Assembly: GCA_030746295.1 (NCBI GenBank)
Contig: JASLMY010000212.1
Location: 1 to 8,824, forward strand
Source: Alphaproteobacteria bacterium
GTDB lineage: Bacteria; Pseudomonadota; Alphaproteobacteria; GCA-2731375
Reading direction: 5' to 3'
Length of the DNA stretch: 8,824 nucleotides
This document shows, piece by piece, positions 1 to 6,792 of the stretch (positions within the stretch are counted from its first letter, which is position 1; each line of letters opens with the position of its first letter). The notes under the pieces are model-generated. The model was not told the origin of the DNA and ran no database searches. It saw nothing but the letters and a program-made list of their open reading frames with translations. The position numbers were made by a program, and so were the translations under genes.

Positions 1-465
1 GTAGAGCAGGATCTTGAGCGCGAGCCAACGCGCTGCTATCGGCTCGCCGGTGATGAGGGCGTAGACGCCGAGCACGGTCATCACAAGCGCGAGCAGGTAC
101 CAGACCACCCGGTCCAGCCGTTCCAGTGTGCGCCCCAGTGACGTGCCGTGGGTCGCGCGAACCGCCCACAAAAGCGACAGCCAGGTGAGGCTCAGCACCC
201 AGATCAGCACCAGCCACCAGCCCGTGATCGGAGAGCCGTACTGAACGCTGAGCATGAAGCCGATCGGCAAGATCACGGCAACGCAGGTGCGCGGCGCCAT
301 ATCGACTTTTCTGCGGATCTCACGCACGCGGAGCCGCTCGTCGAGACTGAGATCGTCCCGCGTCAATTGGCTGTCGCAGTAAAAGACGCCGAGGTCCGAG
401 CCCAGCCAATAGCCGAACAGCAGGACATGGACGAAGATCAAGACGTCCTGAAAGTCGATGTCCAC
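1..465 (-). CDS. Small multi-pass integral membrane protein, C-terminus cut by the window edge
   Basis: The reading frame is open for 155 codons from a GTG at 465-463 to the window edge, with no stop, so the C-terminus lies outside. The GTG is chosen because a GGAG (474-477 on the complement) sits 8 nt upstream and the protein begins straight into a plausible helix. I see about four hydrophobic segments: residues ~7-27 (containing H13, W20 and the string YWLGSDLGVF), ~60-80, ~85-103 and ~120-140, with a charged loop at ~32-55. A histidine and tryptophan in the first helix resembles CopD/DUF2269-like small membrane proteins, but I cannot assign a family firmly and no function should be inferred. 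It is transcribed divergently from the molybdoenzyme operon across a 167-bp gap, so the two could share regulation. Confidence 0.75.
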   Translation of the reverse strand, partial: MDIDFQDVLIFVHVLLFGYWLGSDLGVFYCDSQLTRDDLSLDERLRVREIRRKVDMAPRTCVAVILPIGFMLSVQYGSPITGWWLVLIWVLSLTWLSLLWAVRATHGTSLGRTLERLDRVVWYLLALVMTVLGVYALITGEPIAARWLALKILLY

Positions 466-632
466 GGCCGGTTCTCCTTTTCACGCACATGACGGCCGTC
501 AATTCCCCGCGGCAGTGTCCCATGAGCCGTCTTCGGCCCGCAATATCGCTTCGGGTGCGCTTTCATCCCGCACCTCGGCGGCGATAAGATGGGCGCCACC
601 ATGCCCGCCCACGGGCTCGGGAGGATCGGCGG
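466..632. promoter_or_regulatory. Divergent intergenic region, promoters of the molybdoenzyme operon and the membrane protein
   Basis: This 167-bp gap separates two divergent start codons and must hold both promoters. A perfect 12-bp palindrome (TGACGGCCGTCA) lies at 490-501. Toward the molybdoenzyme gene, CTTTCA (560-565) and GATAAG (583-588) are spaced by 17 nt and could form a weak sigma-70-type promoter, with only partial matches to consensus. A strong Shine-Dalgarno GGGAGG at 619-624 lies 8 nt before the ATG at 633. No convincing small gene is present. Confidence 0.45.
490..501. promoter_or_regulatory. Perfect 12-bp palindrome, possible operator
   Basis: TGACGGCCGTCA reads identically on both strands. 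It lies 25 bp before the GTG of the minus-strand membrane protein and 131 bp before the molybdoenzyme ATG, a position suited to a regulator of the divergent pair. The same half-site recurs at 7408-7421. No regulator gene is visible in the window and no binding family can be named. Confidence 0.3.
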
Positions 633-3374
633 ATGCCGGCAACGGAAAAGCGCGAAGTCCCCGTCTACTGCAACCAGTGCGTCTGTGGCCCGGATCTGCT
701 GAAGGTCGAGGTCGAGAACGGCGTCGCGACGCGCATCGTTTCCAACTTCGACGTCGGCGACGAGCACCCGGGCTGCGGCCGGGTCTGCGTCAAGGCCTAC
801 GGCCTGATCCAGAAGACCTACAACCCGAATCGGCTGAAGCAGCCGATGAAACGGACCAACCCGAAAAAGGGCCGCGACGAGGACCCGGGCTTCGTGCCGA
901 TCAGCTGGGACGAGGCGCTGGACAGCGTCGCCGAGCGCCTGCAAGCGCTGCGCGACAAGGGTCTGAAGGACGAGTCCGGCTATCCCCGGCTCGCCGTCAC
1001 CTTCGGCGGCGGCGGCACGCCGACACGCTACATGGGCGCCTTTCCGGCCTTCCTCTCGGCCTGGGGGCCGGCCGATCTCGGCTTCGGCTCGGGCCAGGGC
1101 ATCAAGTGCCTGCATTCGGAGCATCTCTATGGCGAGTACTGGCACCGCGCCTTCACCGTGATCGTCGATTCACCCCATTGCGACTACGTCATCAACTGCG
1201 GCGCCAATGTCGATGCGTCTTACGGCGTCTCGGGCGTCAAGCGCCAGGCCGACGCCCGGGTGCGCGGCCTGAAACGGGTCCAAGTCGAGCCGCATCTCTC
1301 GGTCACCGGCGCCTTGTCGGCCGAATGGGTGCCGATCCGACCGAAGACCGACGCCGCTTTCCTCTTCGCCCTGATCCACCGCATTCTGCACGAGCGGGAA
1401 TGGCGGCAGGTCTGCGATGTGCCCTACCTCGCTCAAGACACCAACGCGCCCTACCTCATCGGCCCGAACGGCTACTACCTGCGCGACCCGGCAACGCAAA
1501 AGCCCTTGATCTGGGACCTGGACGCCGGCGCTGCCCGGCCGTTCGACGAGACCATCGCCAACCCCGCCCTCGAGGGCGAGGTGACCGCCAGCGGCATCGA
1601 GGTCGGACCCGACGACGAGGTCTGGCGCCACGACGACGTCACAGTTGGGACCGCATTCCAGGCGTTGATCGAGCATGTCGCCCAGTACACACCCGAATGG
1701 GCGGAAGCCGAGTGCGACGTACCAGCAGCGAGCATGCGCCGGATCGCGGACGAGTTCCTGGCCCACGCTCAAGTCGGCGCCACCATCGAGATCGAAGGCC
1801 AGACCATGCCGCACCGCCCCGTGGGCGTGTTGCTGGGCAAGTCGGTCAACAACGGCTGGGGCGGCTATGCTGCGGTCTGGGCGAGGACGCTGCTTTGCTG
1901 CCTCGTCGGTGCGCTCGAGGTGCCCGGCGGCACGCTCGGCACCAAGGTCAGGCTCAACCGACCGGCCGACAACCGCTTGAAGAGCGTCATCGGCATGGCC
2001 GACGGCTTCATGGAGTATCCCTTCAACCCGACCTCGAAGGGCGAGTGGCAGGCCCAGCCAAAGATCCGCAACGCCTACAACACGCTGGTGCCGCTGTCGG
2101 CCACCTCGCCCTGGTCGGCGGCGTTGGGGCCGGCGCACCTGCCCTGGCTCTTCCAGAAGAAGCAGCCCGAGCCCTGGCCCAAGCAGACGATCCCCGAGGT
2201 CTGGATCTGCTACCGCACCAACCCGGCGATCTCGTCTTGGGGGGCGCCGGAGGTGGCGGAGCGGATCGCCGAGTTCCCGTTCACGGTTGCCTTTGCCTAT
2301 ACCCACGACGAGACCAACCACATGGCGGACATCCTGCTGCCCGACGCCACCGACCTGGAAAGCCTGCAGCTCAGCCGGATCGGCGGCACCGGCTCGGCCG
2401 AGCAGTTCTGGCGCCACCAGGGCTGGGCGATCCGCCAGCCGGTGGCCGACCCGGTGGTCGACGCCAGGGACATGACCGATATCGGCACCGACCTCTGCCA
2501 CCGCCTCGGCATCCTGGAGAAGTACAACGAGGCGATAAACCGGGGCGCGGCGGGCATGCGGCTGAAGAGCAACGTTTACGACTACAGCCTCGATCCGGAA
2601 GTGCCGCACACGCCCGAGGAAATTTGGGACTCGGTCGCCAAGGCGGCGAGCCACGAGCTTTCCGACGGCGAGGAGGTGCACGGCCTCGACTGGTTTCGCG
2701 AGAAGGGCTTCATGCTGCGCCCCTTCTCCGAGGCCGAATGGTACCTCTATCCGGCGTTGAAGGCGCAAGGCCTGCGCTTCGAGATGCCCTATCAAGAGCG
2801 GATCAAGCGGCACGGCGCCCAGCTCGCCGGCCGGCTGCACGAGATCGGCATCGAATGGTGGGACAAACAGTTGGAGGAATACGAAGCCCTGCCGAGCTAC
2901 AAGCCGTTCCCCGAGATCTGGATCAACTACGCGGCCGAGGTCGGGCGCGACCCGGACGAGTTCCCCTTCTGGGCCCTGACGGCGCGCAGCATGCAGTACG
3001 CGTGGGGTGCTAACGCCGGCCTGCCGCTGGTGCATGAGGTGGCGGAGAACGTCGCCGGCCACAAGGGTGCGATCATCAACCGGGGCACGGCGCGCGAGCT
3101 GGGCATCGCCGAGGGCGACCCGATCGTCGTCGAGTCGGCGGCCGGTCGCACCGAGAGCTATGCCGTCCTGCGCGAGGGCATCCGCCCCGATACCTGTCTC
3201 TTGATCGGCCAGATGGACCATTGGGCGACGCCGGTCGCCAAGGAACGCAAGGTCGGCAGCCTGAATAGCCTGGCGCCGCTGGCGCTGTCGCTAACCGACA
3301 ACACCGGCAGCGGCGCCGACCTGATCAGGGTGCGCATTGCCAAAGGCGAAGGACCGAGGAGGCCCGTCACATGA
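633..3374 (+). CDS. Molybdopterin oxidoreductase catalytic subunit, phenylacetyl-CoA:acceptor oxidoreductase (PadBCD)-like
   Basis: This 913-aa protein is the large subunit of a complex iron-sulfur molybdoenzyme of the DMSO reductase superfamily. An N-terminal cluster-binding region carries C13, C16, C18, C48 and C52, the last followed by the VKA string in the place of the usual C-x-R/K-G. C159 in IKCLHSEHLYGEYW is the likely molybdenum ligand. The central molybdopterin region has NPAISSW (~530) and the typical DETNHMADILLP motif (~559-570). The C-terminal dinucleotide-binding domain spans ~777-908 (NRGTARELGIAEGDPIVV). There is no twin-arginine signal, so it should stay in the cytoplasm. The ATG at 633 has GGGAGG 8 nt upstream. 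Its stop overlaps the next start (ATGA), so the two are translationally coupled. Overall it resembles Pad-type enzymes, which oxidise phenylacetyl-CoA. SoeA-type sulfite dehydrogenase is the main alternative. The family is certain, the substrate is not. Confidence 0.9.
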   Translation: MPATEKREVPVYCNQCVCGPDLLKVEVENGVATRIVSNFDVGDEHPGCGRVCVKAYGLIQKTYNPNRLKQPMKRTNPKKGRDEDPGFVPISWDEALDSVAERLQALRDKGLKDESGYPRLAVTFGGGGTPTRYMGAFPAFLSAWGPADLGFGSGQGIKCLHSEHLYGEYWHRAFTVIVDSPHCDYVINCGANVDASYGVSGVKRQADARVRGLKRVQVEPHLSVTGALSAEWVPIRPKTDAAFLFALIHRILHEREWRQVCDVPYLAQDTNAPYLIGPNGYYLRDPATQKPLIWDLDAGAARPFDETIANPALEGEVTASGIEVGPDDEVWRHDDVTVGTAFQALIEHVAQYTPEWAEAECDVPAASMRRIADEFLAHAQVGATIEIEGQTMPHRPVGVLLGKSVNNGWGGYAAVWARTLLCCLVGALEVPGGTLGTKVRLNRPADNRLKSVIGMADGFMEYPFNPTSKGEWQAQPKIRNAYNTLVPLSATSPWSAALGPAHLPWLFQKKQPEPWPKQTIPEVWICYRTNPAISSWGAPEVAERIAEFPFTVAFAYTHDETNHMADILLPDATDLESLQLSRIGGTGSAEQFWRHQGWAIRQPVADPVVDARDMTDIGTDLCHRLGILEKYNEAINRGAAGMRLKSNVYDYSLDPEVPHTPEEIWDSVAKAASHELSDGEEVHGLDWFREKGFMLRPFSEAEWYLYPALKAQGLRFEMPYQERIKRHGAQLAGRLHEIGIEWWDKQLEEYEALPSYKPFPEIWINYAAEVGRDPDEFPFWALTARSMQYAWGANAGLPLVHEVAENVAGHKGAIINRGTARELGIAEGDPIVVESAAGRTESYAVLREGIRPDTCLLIGQMDHWATPVAKERKVGSLNSLAPLALSLTDNTGSGADLIRVRIAKGEGPRRPVT
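3357..3362 (+). promoter_or_regulatory. Strong Shine-Dalgarno for the FeS/anchor subunit
   Basis: AGGAGG lies inside the end of the catalytic-subunit gene, 8 nt before the ATG at 3371. It fixes that start and, with the 4-bp ATGA overlap (3371-3374), indicates translational coupling of the two subunits. Confidence 0.7.
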
Positions 3375-4996
3375 ATCCCCGCTACGGCATGGTCGTCGAC
3401 CTGAACCGCTGCGTCGGCTGCCAGACCTGCACGGCGGCATGCAAGCATGCCAACGACACCCCGCCCGGCGTGCAGTGGCGCCGGGTGCTCGATGTCGAGC
3501 AGGGCACCTATCCCAATGTCGAGCGGGTCTTCCTGGTGGTCGGCTGCCAACACTGCGCCGATCCGCCCTGCGTCCCGGTCTGCCCGTCTGGCGCCACCAA
3601 GCAGCGCGCCGACGGCCTGGTGACCATGGACTACGAGACCTGCATCGGCTGCGCCTACTGCGCCGTTGCCTGCCCCTATCAGGCCCGCACCATCGTCGAG
3701 GAGAAAAAGTTCTACTACGGCGAGCCGACGCGCCAGGAGCTCGCCACCTACCACGACGAGCGCATCGGCGTCGCCAACAAGTGCACCTTCTGCGTCGACC
3801 GCATCGACGAGGCCGAGACGCTCGGCCTGACGCCGGGGATCGATCTCGAGGTGACGCCGGCCTGCGCCGCCGCCTGCATCGCCTCGGCGATCCAATTCGG
3901 CGACTTCGCCGATCCCGAGAGCAACGTCTCCAAGCTGGCGGCCGAGAACCAGCACTTCCAGATGCACGCCGATCTCGGCACCGACCCGCAGATCAAGTAC
4001 CTCTACGAGGTGCCGGGTGCGACGCCCGGGCGCGAGGCCGACCCGACCGACCTGGACGACGAGCATCTGAGCGACCCGGAGAACCCGTTGGTCGGCCCGA
4101 GGCAGACTTGGTGGGACTACAAGGCGGCGATGAACTTCGCTCTCGGCGGCCTCGCCTCGGGCCTGATGGTCATCGCCTGCCTGTTCTACTTCCTGGGCGG
4201 CATCTCCCAGTTTGCCCTCGTCGGCCTTTACCTCCTCGGCGCCGTGGTGATGGGGATCGGCCTCTTCTTCGTCTTCCTCAAGATCAAGCAGAAGGCGCGA
4301 TTCCTGAACGTGTTGCTGCGTCCCGCGTCGTCTTGGATGACGCGCGAGACCTATTGCGTCGGCATCATCTATCCGGCCCTTCTGGCCGATCTCTTCTGGA
4401 CGCACCCCATCCTGCACGGCCTCATCGGCTTGGCCGCCGCCGGCTTTCTCGCCTCTCAGGCGATGATCTTGAAACGGGCCCGTGGCATCCCGGCCTGGCG
4501 CGCGCCGCTCGTGCCTTGGATGCTGGGCGTGACCGGCCTCTTGGAGGGGCTGGGCGTTCTGGCCTTCGCGACCTCGCTGATGCAGCCGGAGACAGTGCGC
4601 CAATTCACCGGACCGGTCGGCCTCTGGGGTGCCCTCCTGGCGCTGGCGAGCGGGGTCTTGTGGCACCTCTACCGGGCGACGGCAAAGGCGAACGGGATGC
4701 CGCCGCTGGCCCGACGGACGATAGACCAGGCGACGCCGATGGTGCACGGCTTCGCGCACGCCACACCTTTGCTGCTCTTCGTCGTCGCCTGGAACTTCTC
4801 CGGTAGTGGCATCGCCGCGCTCTGCCTGGCGCTCGGCGGCACCGTGGCGGTCGCCGGCGGGCTCGTCTGGAAGTTCGATCTCATCACCAAGGCCGGCTAT
4901 TTCCAGGGCTTCGCCCTGCCGAAGATGCCGACCCGGGGCTCGGGCACGCGCTCCGCCCCGGTCCGTCTCGAGGCCCCGAAGATGGCGGCGGAATAG
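3371..4996 (+). CDS. Four-cluster ferredoxin subunit fused to a DmsC/NrfD-like membrane anchor
   Basis: This 541-aa protein joins two subunits that are often separate. Residues 1-~180 form a DmsB/NrfC-type electron-transfer module with 16 cysteines in four complete groups: C14-17-20-24, C59-62-67-71, C91-94-97-101 and C138-141-165-169, enough for four [4Fe-4S] clusters. A hydrophilic linker (~180-250) follows. About eight hydrophobic segments then lie between ~254 and ~495, as expected for a DmsC/NrfD-type quinone-reactive anchor. The tail is short and basic. The N-terminal half resembles the Fe-S subunit of phenylacetyl-CoA:acceptor oxidoreductase-type enzymes (RCVGCQTCTAACKHAND). It should pass electrons between the molybdenum subunit and the quinone pool, with the Fe-S part on the cytoplasmic side because neither subunit has a Tat signal. 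The TAG at 4994-4996 leaves 22 bp to the convergent permease gene. No strong terminator is visible there. Confidence 0.9.
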   Translation: MNPRYGMVVDLNRCVGCQTCTAACKHANDTPPGVQWRRVLDVEQGTYPNVERVFLVVGCQHCADPPCVPVCPSGATKQRADGLVTMDYETCIGCAYCAVACPYQARTIVEEKKFYYGEPTRQELATYHDERIGVANKCTFCVDRIDEAETLGLTPGIDLEVTPACAAACIASAIQFGDFADPESNVSKLAAENQHFQMHADLGTDPQIKYLYEVPGATPGREADPTDLDDEHLSDPENPLVGPRQTWWDYKAAMNFALGGLASGLMVIACLFYFLGGISQFALVGLYLLGAVVMGIGLFFVFLKIKQKARFLNVLLRPASSWMTRETYCVGIIYPALLADLFWTHPILHGLIGLAAAGFLASQAMILKRARGIPAWRAPLVPWMLGVTGLLEGLGVLAFATSLMQPETVRQFTGPVGLWGALLALASGVLWHLYRATAKANGMPPLARRTIDQATPMVHGFAHATPLLLFVVAWNFSGSGIAALCLALGGTVAVAGGLVWKFDLITKAGYFQGFALPKMPTRGSGTRSAPVRLEAPKMAAE

Positions 4997-5018
4997 ACCC
5001 GCTTCGTCGAGGCGACGT

Positions 5019-6566
5019 TCAGAAGGCCGGCAGCAGGGACAGGACCAGAAACACGACGGCCGCCAACAGTGCCGTCGCCGGCACCGTTATCAGCCAGGCG
5101 GCGACGATGGTGAGGAGGTGGGAGCGGCGCACCAGCCGCCGCCGCCGTGCCGCCTCTACCGGTTGGCTCCTGTCGTCGGGCCTCTTCGCTGGCCGTCGGT
5201 TGCTGTAGAGACCATGGTTGATGTGCTTGCGCCGGGCCGTGTAGTACTCGCGGAAGAAGCCGACGCCGAAGACCGCGCCGACGGCGATATGGGTCGAGCT
5301 CACCGGCAGGCCCAGGGCCGAGGCGATGATCACCGTGATTCCCGCCGAGAGGGCCACGCAGTAGGCCCGCATCGGGTTCATCTTGGTGATCTGCTCGCCG
5401 ACCATCACGATCAAGCGGGGGCCAAAGAGGGCGAGGCCGACGGCGATGCCGGCGGCGCCCACGATCATCACCCAAATCGGCACGTCGACCTTGGCCGAGA
5501 CGGTGCCGCTGCCGGTGACGTCGACGATCGCGGCCAACGGCCCGACCGCGTTGGCGACGTCGTTGGCCCCGTGCGCGAAGGAAAGCAGCGCCGCCGAGCA
5601 GATCAGCGGAATGGCGAAGAGGGTGCGCAGCGACTTGTTGCGGTTCTCCATGCCTTCCGAGCGGCGCCGGATCAGCGGCTTCATGACCCAAAAGACGATG
5701 GCGAAGACGACCGCGCCGACGGCAACGACGATGAAGGGCTCCGGCCGCCAGACCCGCTTCAGCCCCTTCATCATCAAGCAGGCCGAGAAGACGCCGGCCA
5801 TCAGCGCCACCAGCACCGGCACCCAGCGCCGGGCGGCGGCGATCTTGTCGTGCTGGTAGATGATCCGGTCCTTGATGAAGGCGAGGAAGATGGCGGCGAT
5901 GACGCCGCCGAGCAGCGGCGAGAGCACCCAGCTGGCGGCGATCTTGGCCATGGTCGGCCAGTTGACGATGGCGAAGCCGGCCGCGGCCAGACCGGCCCCC
6001 ATGACGCCGCCGACGATCGAATGCGTGGTCGAGACCGGCGCGCCGATGTAGGTCGCGAGGTTGATCCAAAGTGCGGCGGCCAGGAGTGCTGCCATCATCG
6101 CCAGGATGAAGACGTCCGCATCGGCCATCAGGGTCGGATCGATAATGCCCTTGGAGACGGTCTTGACGACGTCGCCGCCGGCCAGGATGGCGCCGGCGGC
6201 CTCGCAGACGGCGGCGATGACGAGGGCGCCGCCCATGGTCAGGACCCGACTGCCGACCGCCGGCCCCATGTTGTTGGCGACGTCGTTGGCGCCGATGTTG
6301 ATCGCCATGTAGCCGCCGATGACACCGGCGACGATGACGAAGAGACTGCGCTCGGCGCCGCCCGTGATCAGGGTGAGACCCAGCAAGACGGCGATCAAGA
6401 AGAGGACGCTGAGGCCGAGCTTCAGGGCCCGCCGGGCCAACGTCGAGGTCGCCTCCTCGATCCGGACGATCTTGTCCAGATCCTTAGCTAGCGTCTCCTT
6501 GTAGTCGCGCTCGCCGGCGCCTCCAACGGGCTCCGAATTGCTATCCGATGCTTGGGTCTCGACCAT
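5019..6566 (-). CDS. PiT-family inorganic phosphate permease
   Basis: This 515-aa protein is a secondary transporter of the PiT family (PF01384), expected to move phosphate across the inner membrane with a cation. The hallmark repeat is present in both halves: NIGANDVANNMGP at ~90-102 and HGANDVANAVGP at ~332-343. The matching STTH elements (APVSTTHSIVGG and LPVSSTHIAVGA) are also seen in each half. About ten or more hydrophobic segments flank a basic central loop (RRRSEGMENRNKS). A hydrophilic ~45-residue N-terminal extension precedes the first helix, and an arginine-rich stretch precedes the last. The ATG at 6566 has no good Shine-Dalgarno (only GGGTG about 7 nt upstream), so the start is less certain than the body. 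No PhoU-like/DUF47 gene, a frequent partner, lies next to it in this window. Some PiT members carry sulfate (CysP), and the sequence alone does not exclude that. Confidence 0.93.
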   Translation of the reverse strand: MVETQASDSNSEPVGGAGERDYKETLAKDLDKIVRIEEATSTLARRALKLGLSVLFLIAVLLGLTLITGGAERSLFVIVAGVIGGYMAINIGANDVANNMGPAVGSRVLTMGGALVIAAVCEAAGAILAGGDVVKTVSKGIIDPTLMADADVFILAMMAALLAAALWINLATYIGAPVSTTHSIVGGVMGAGLAAAGFAIVNWPTMAKIAASWVLSPLLGGVIAAIFLAFIKDRIIYQHDKIAAARRWVPVLVALMAGVFSACLMMKGLKRVWRPEPFIVVAVGAVVFAIVFWVMKPLIRRRSEGMENRNKSLRTLFAIPLICSAALLSFAHGANDVANAVGPLAAIVDVTGSGTVSAKVDVPIWVMIVGAAGIAVGLALFGPRLIVMVGEQITKMNPMRAYCVALSAGITVIIASALGLPVSSTHIAVGAVFGVGFFREYYTARRKHINHGLYSNRRPAKRPDDRSQPVEAARRRRLVRRSHLLTIVAAWLITVPATALLAAVVFLVLSLLPAF

Positions 6567-6792
6567 GGAACGGCACCCGGCTCGGCGATCGCCTCACCCG
6601 CTTCGAGGCGCGGTCGCTGCGGCACGGTGCAATGCGCCGTCCGGATTTGCAAAACGACGCGGCCGGGGTCGCGATAAGCCCCCCGAACTATGACGCTTTT
6701 GTCGTAGCGCCGAGTCGGTGCCCCCGCCGCTGCGGGCCGCCGCCGACACGAGCGGGCCGAATCGCCAGCCGTGCGGTCGGGTTTTCAGCTCC
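6567..6792. other. Non-coding gap between the cupin stop and the permease start
   Basis: This 226-bp stretch lies between two minus-strand genes and should hold the permease promoter. I see no convincing sigma-70 promoter. It contains the 20-bp imperfect dyad at 6688-6707 and a short GC-rich hairpin (CCCGC, 4-nt loop, GCGGG, 6723-6736) with no T-tract. A plus-strand frame crossing it runs antisense into both flanking genes and is not credible as a gene. Confidence 0.5.
6688..6707 (-). promoter_or_regulatory. Imperfect inverted repeat upstream of the permease
   Basis: CTATGAC and GTCGTAG flank a 6-bp A/T-rich core (GCTTTT). Six of seven positions pair exactly and the seventh could be a G-U pair. 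It lies about 120 bp before the permease ATG and about 85 bp beyond the cupin stop. It could be an operator or a weak transcript-end hairpin. On the minus strand it reads CTACGAC-AAAA-GCGTCAT, with the 7-4-7 spacing of a PHO box, but only the second half resembles CTGTCAT, so PhoB binding is speculative. Confidence 0.25.

Noticed and set aside
522..587. 21-codon Arg-rich small ORF in the divergent gap before the molybdoenzyme
   Set aside because: It has no proper Shine-Dalgarno, no attenuator-like hairpins after it and no sign of selection, so chance is the simpler explanation.
458..3013. 851-codon open frame overlapping the catalytic subunit on the plus strand
   Set aside because: It is Arg/Pro/Gly-rich, low-complexity translation of a GC-rich gene in another frame, with no domain sense. 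The 633 frame has the molybdoenzyme motifs.
1170..4759. Long open frames on the minus strand (1170-3221 and 3158-4759) opposite the molybdoenzyme operon
   Set aside because: They are antisense shadows caused by GC-rich third positions. They lack recognisable motifs, and the sense frames are clearly real.
4997..5018. Possible bidirectional terminator between the convergent genes
   Set aside because: Only a 5-bp imperfect stem (CGCTT/AGGCG) is found and there is no T-tract on either strand.
4806..6491. 561-codon plus-strand frame opposite the permease
   Set aside because: It is Asp/Gly/His-rich and repetitive. The minus-strand frame has duplicated GANDVAN motifs and membrane helices.
6723..6736. 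GC-rich hairpin CCCGC-CGCT-GCGGG after the cupin gene
   Set aside because: It has a short stem, no T-tract and expected frequency in such GC-rich DNA, so it is not called a terminator.
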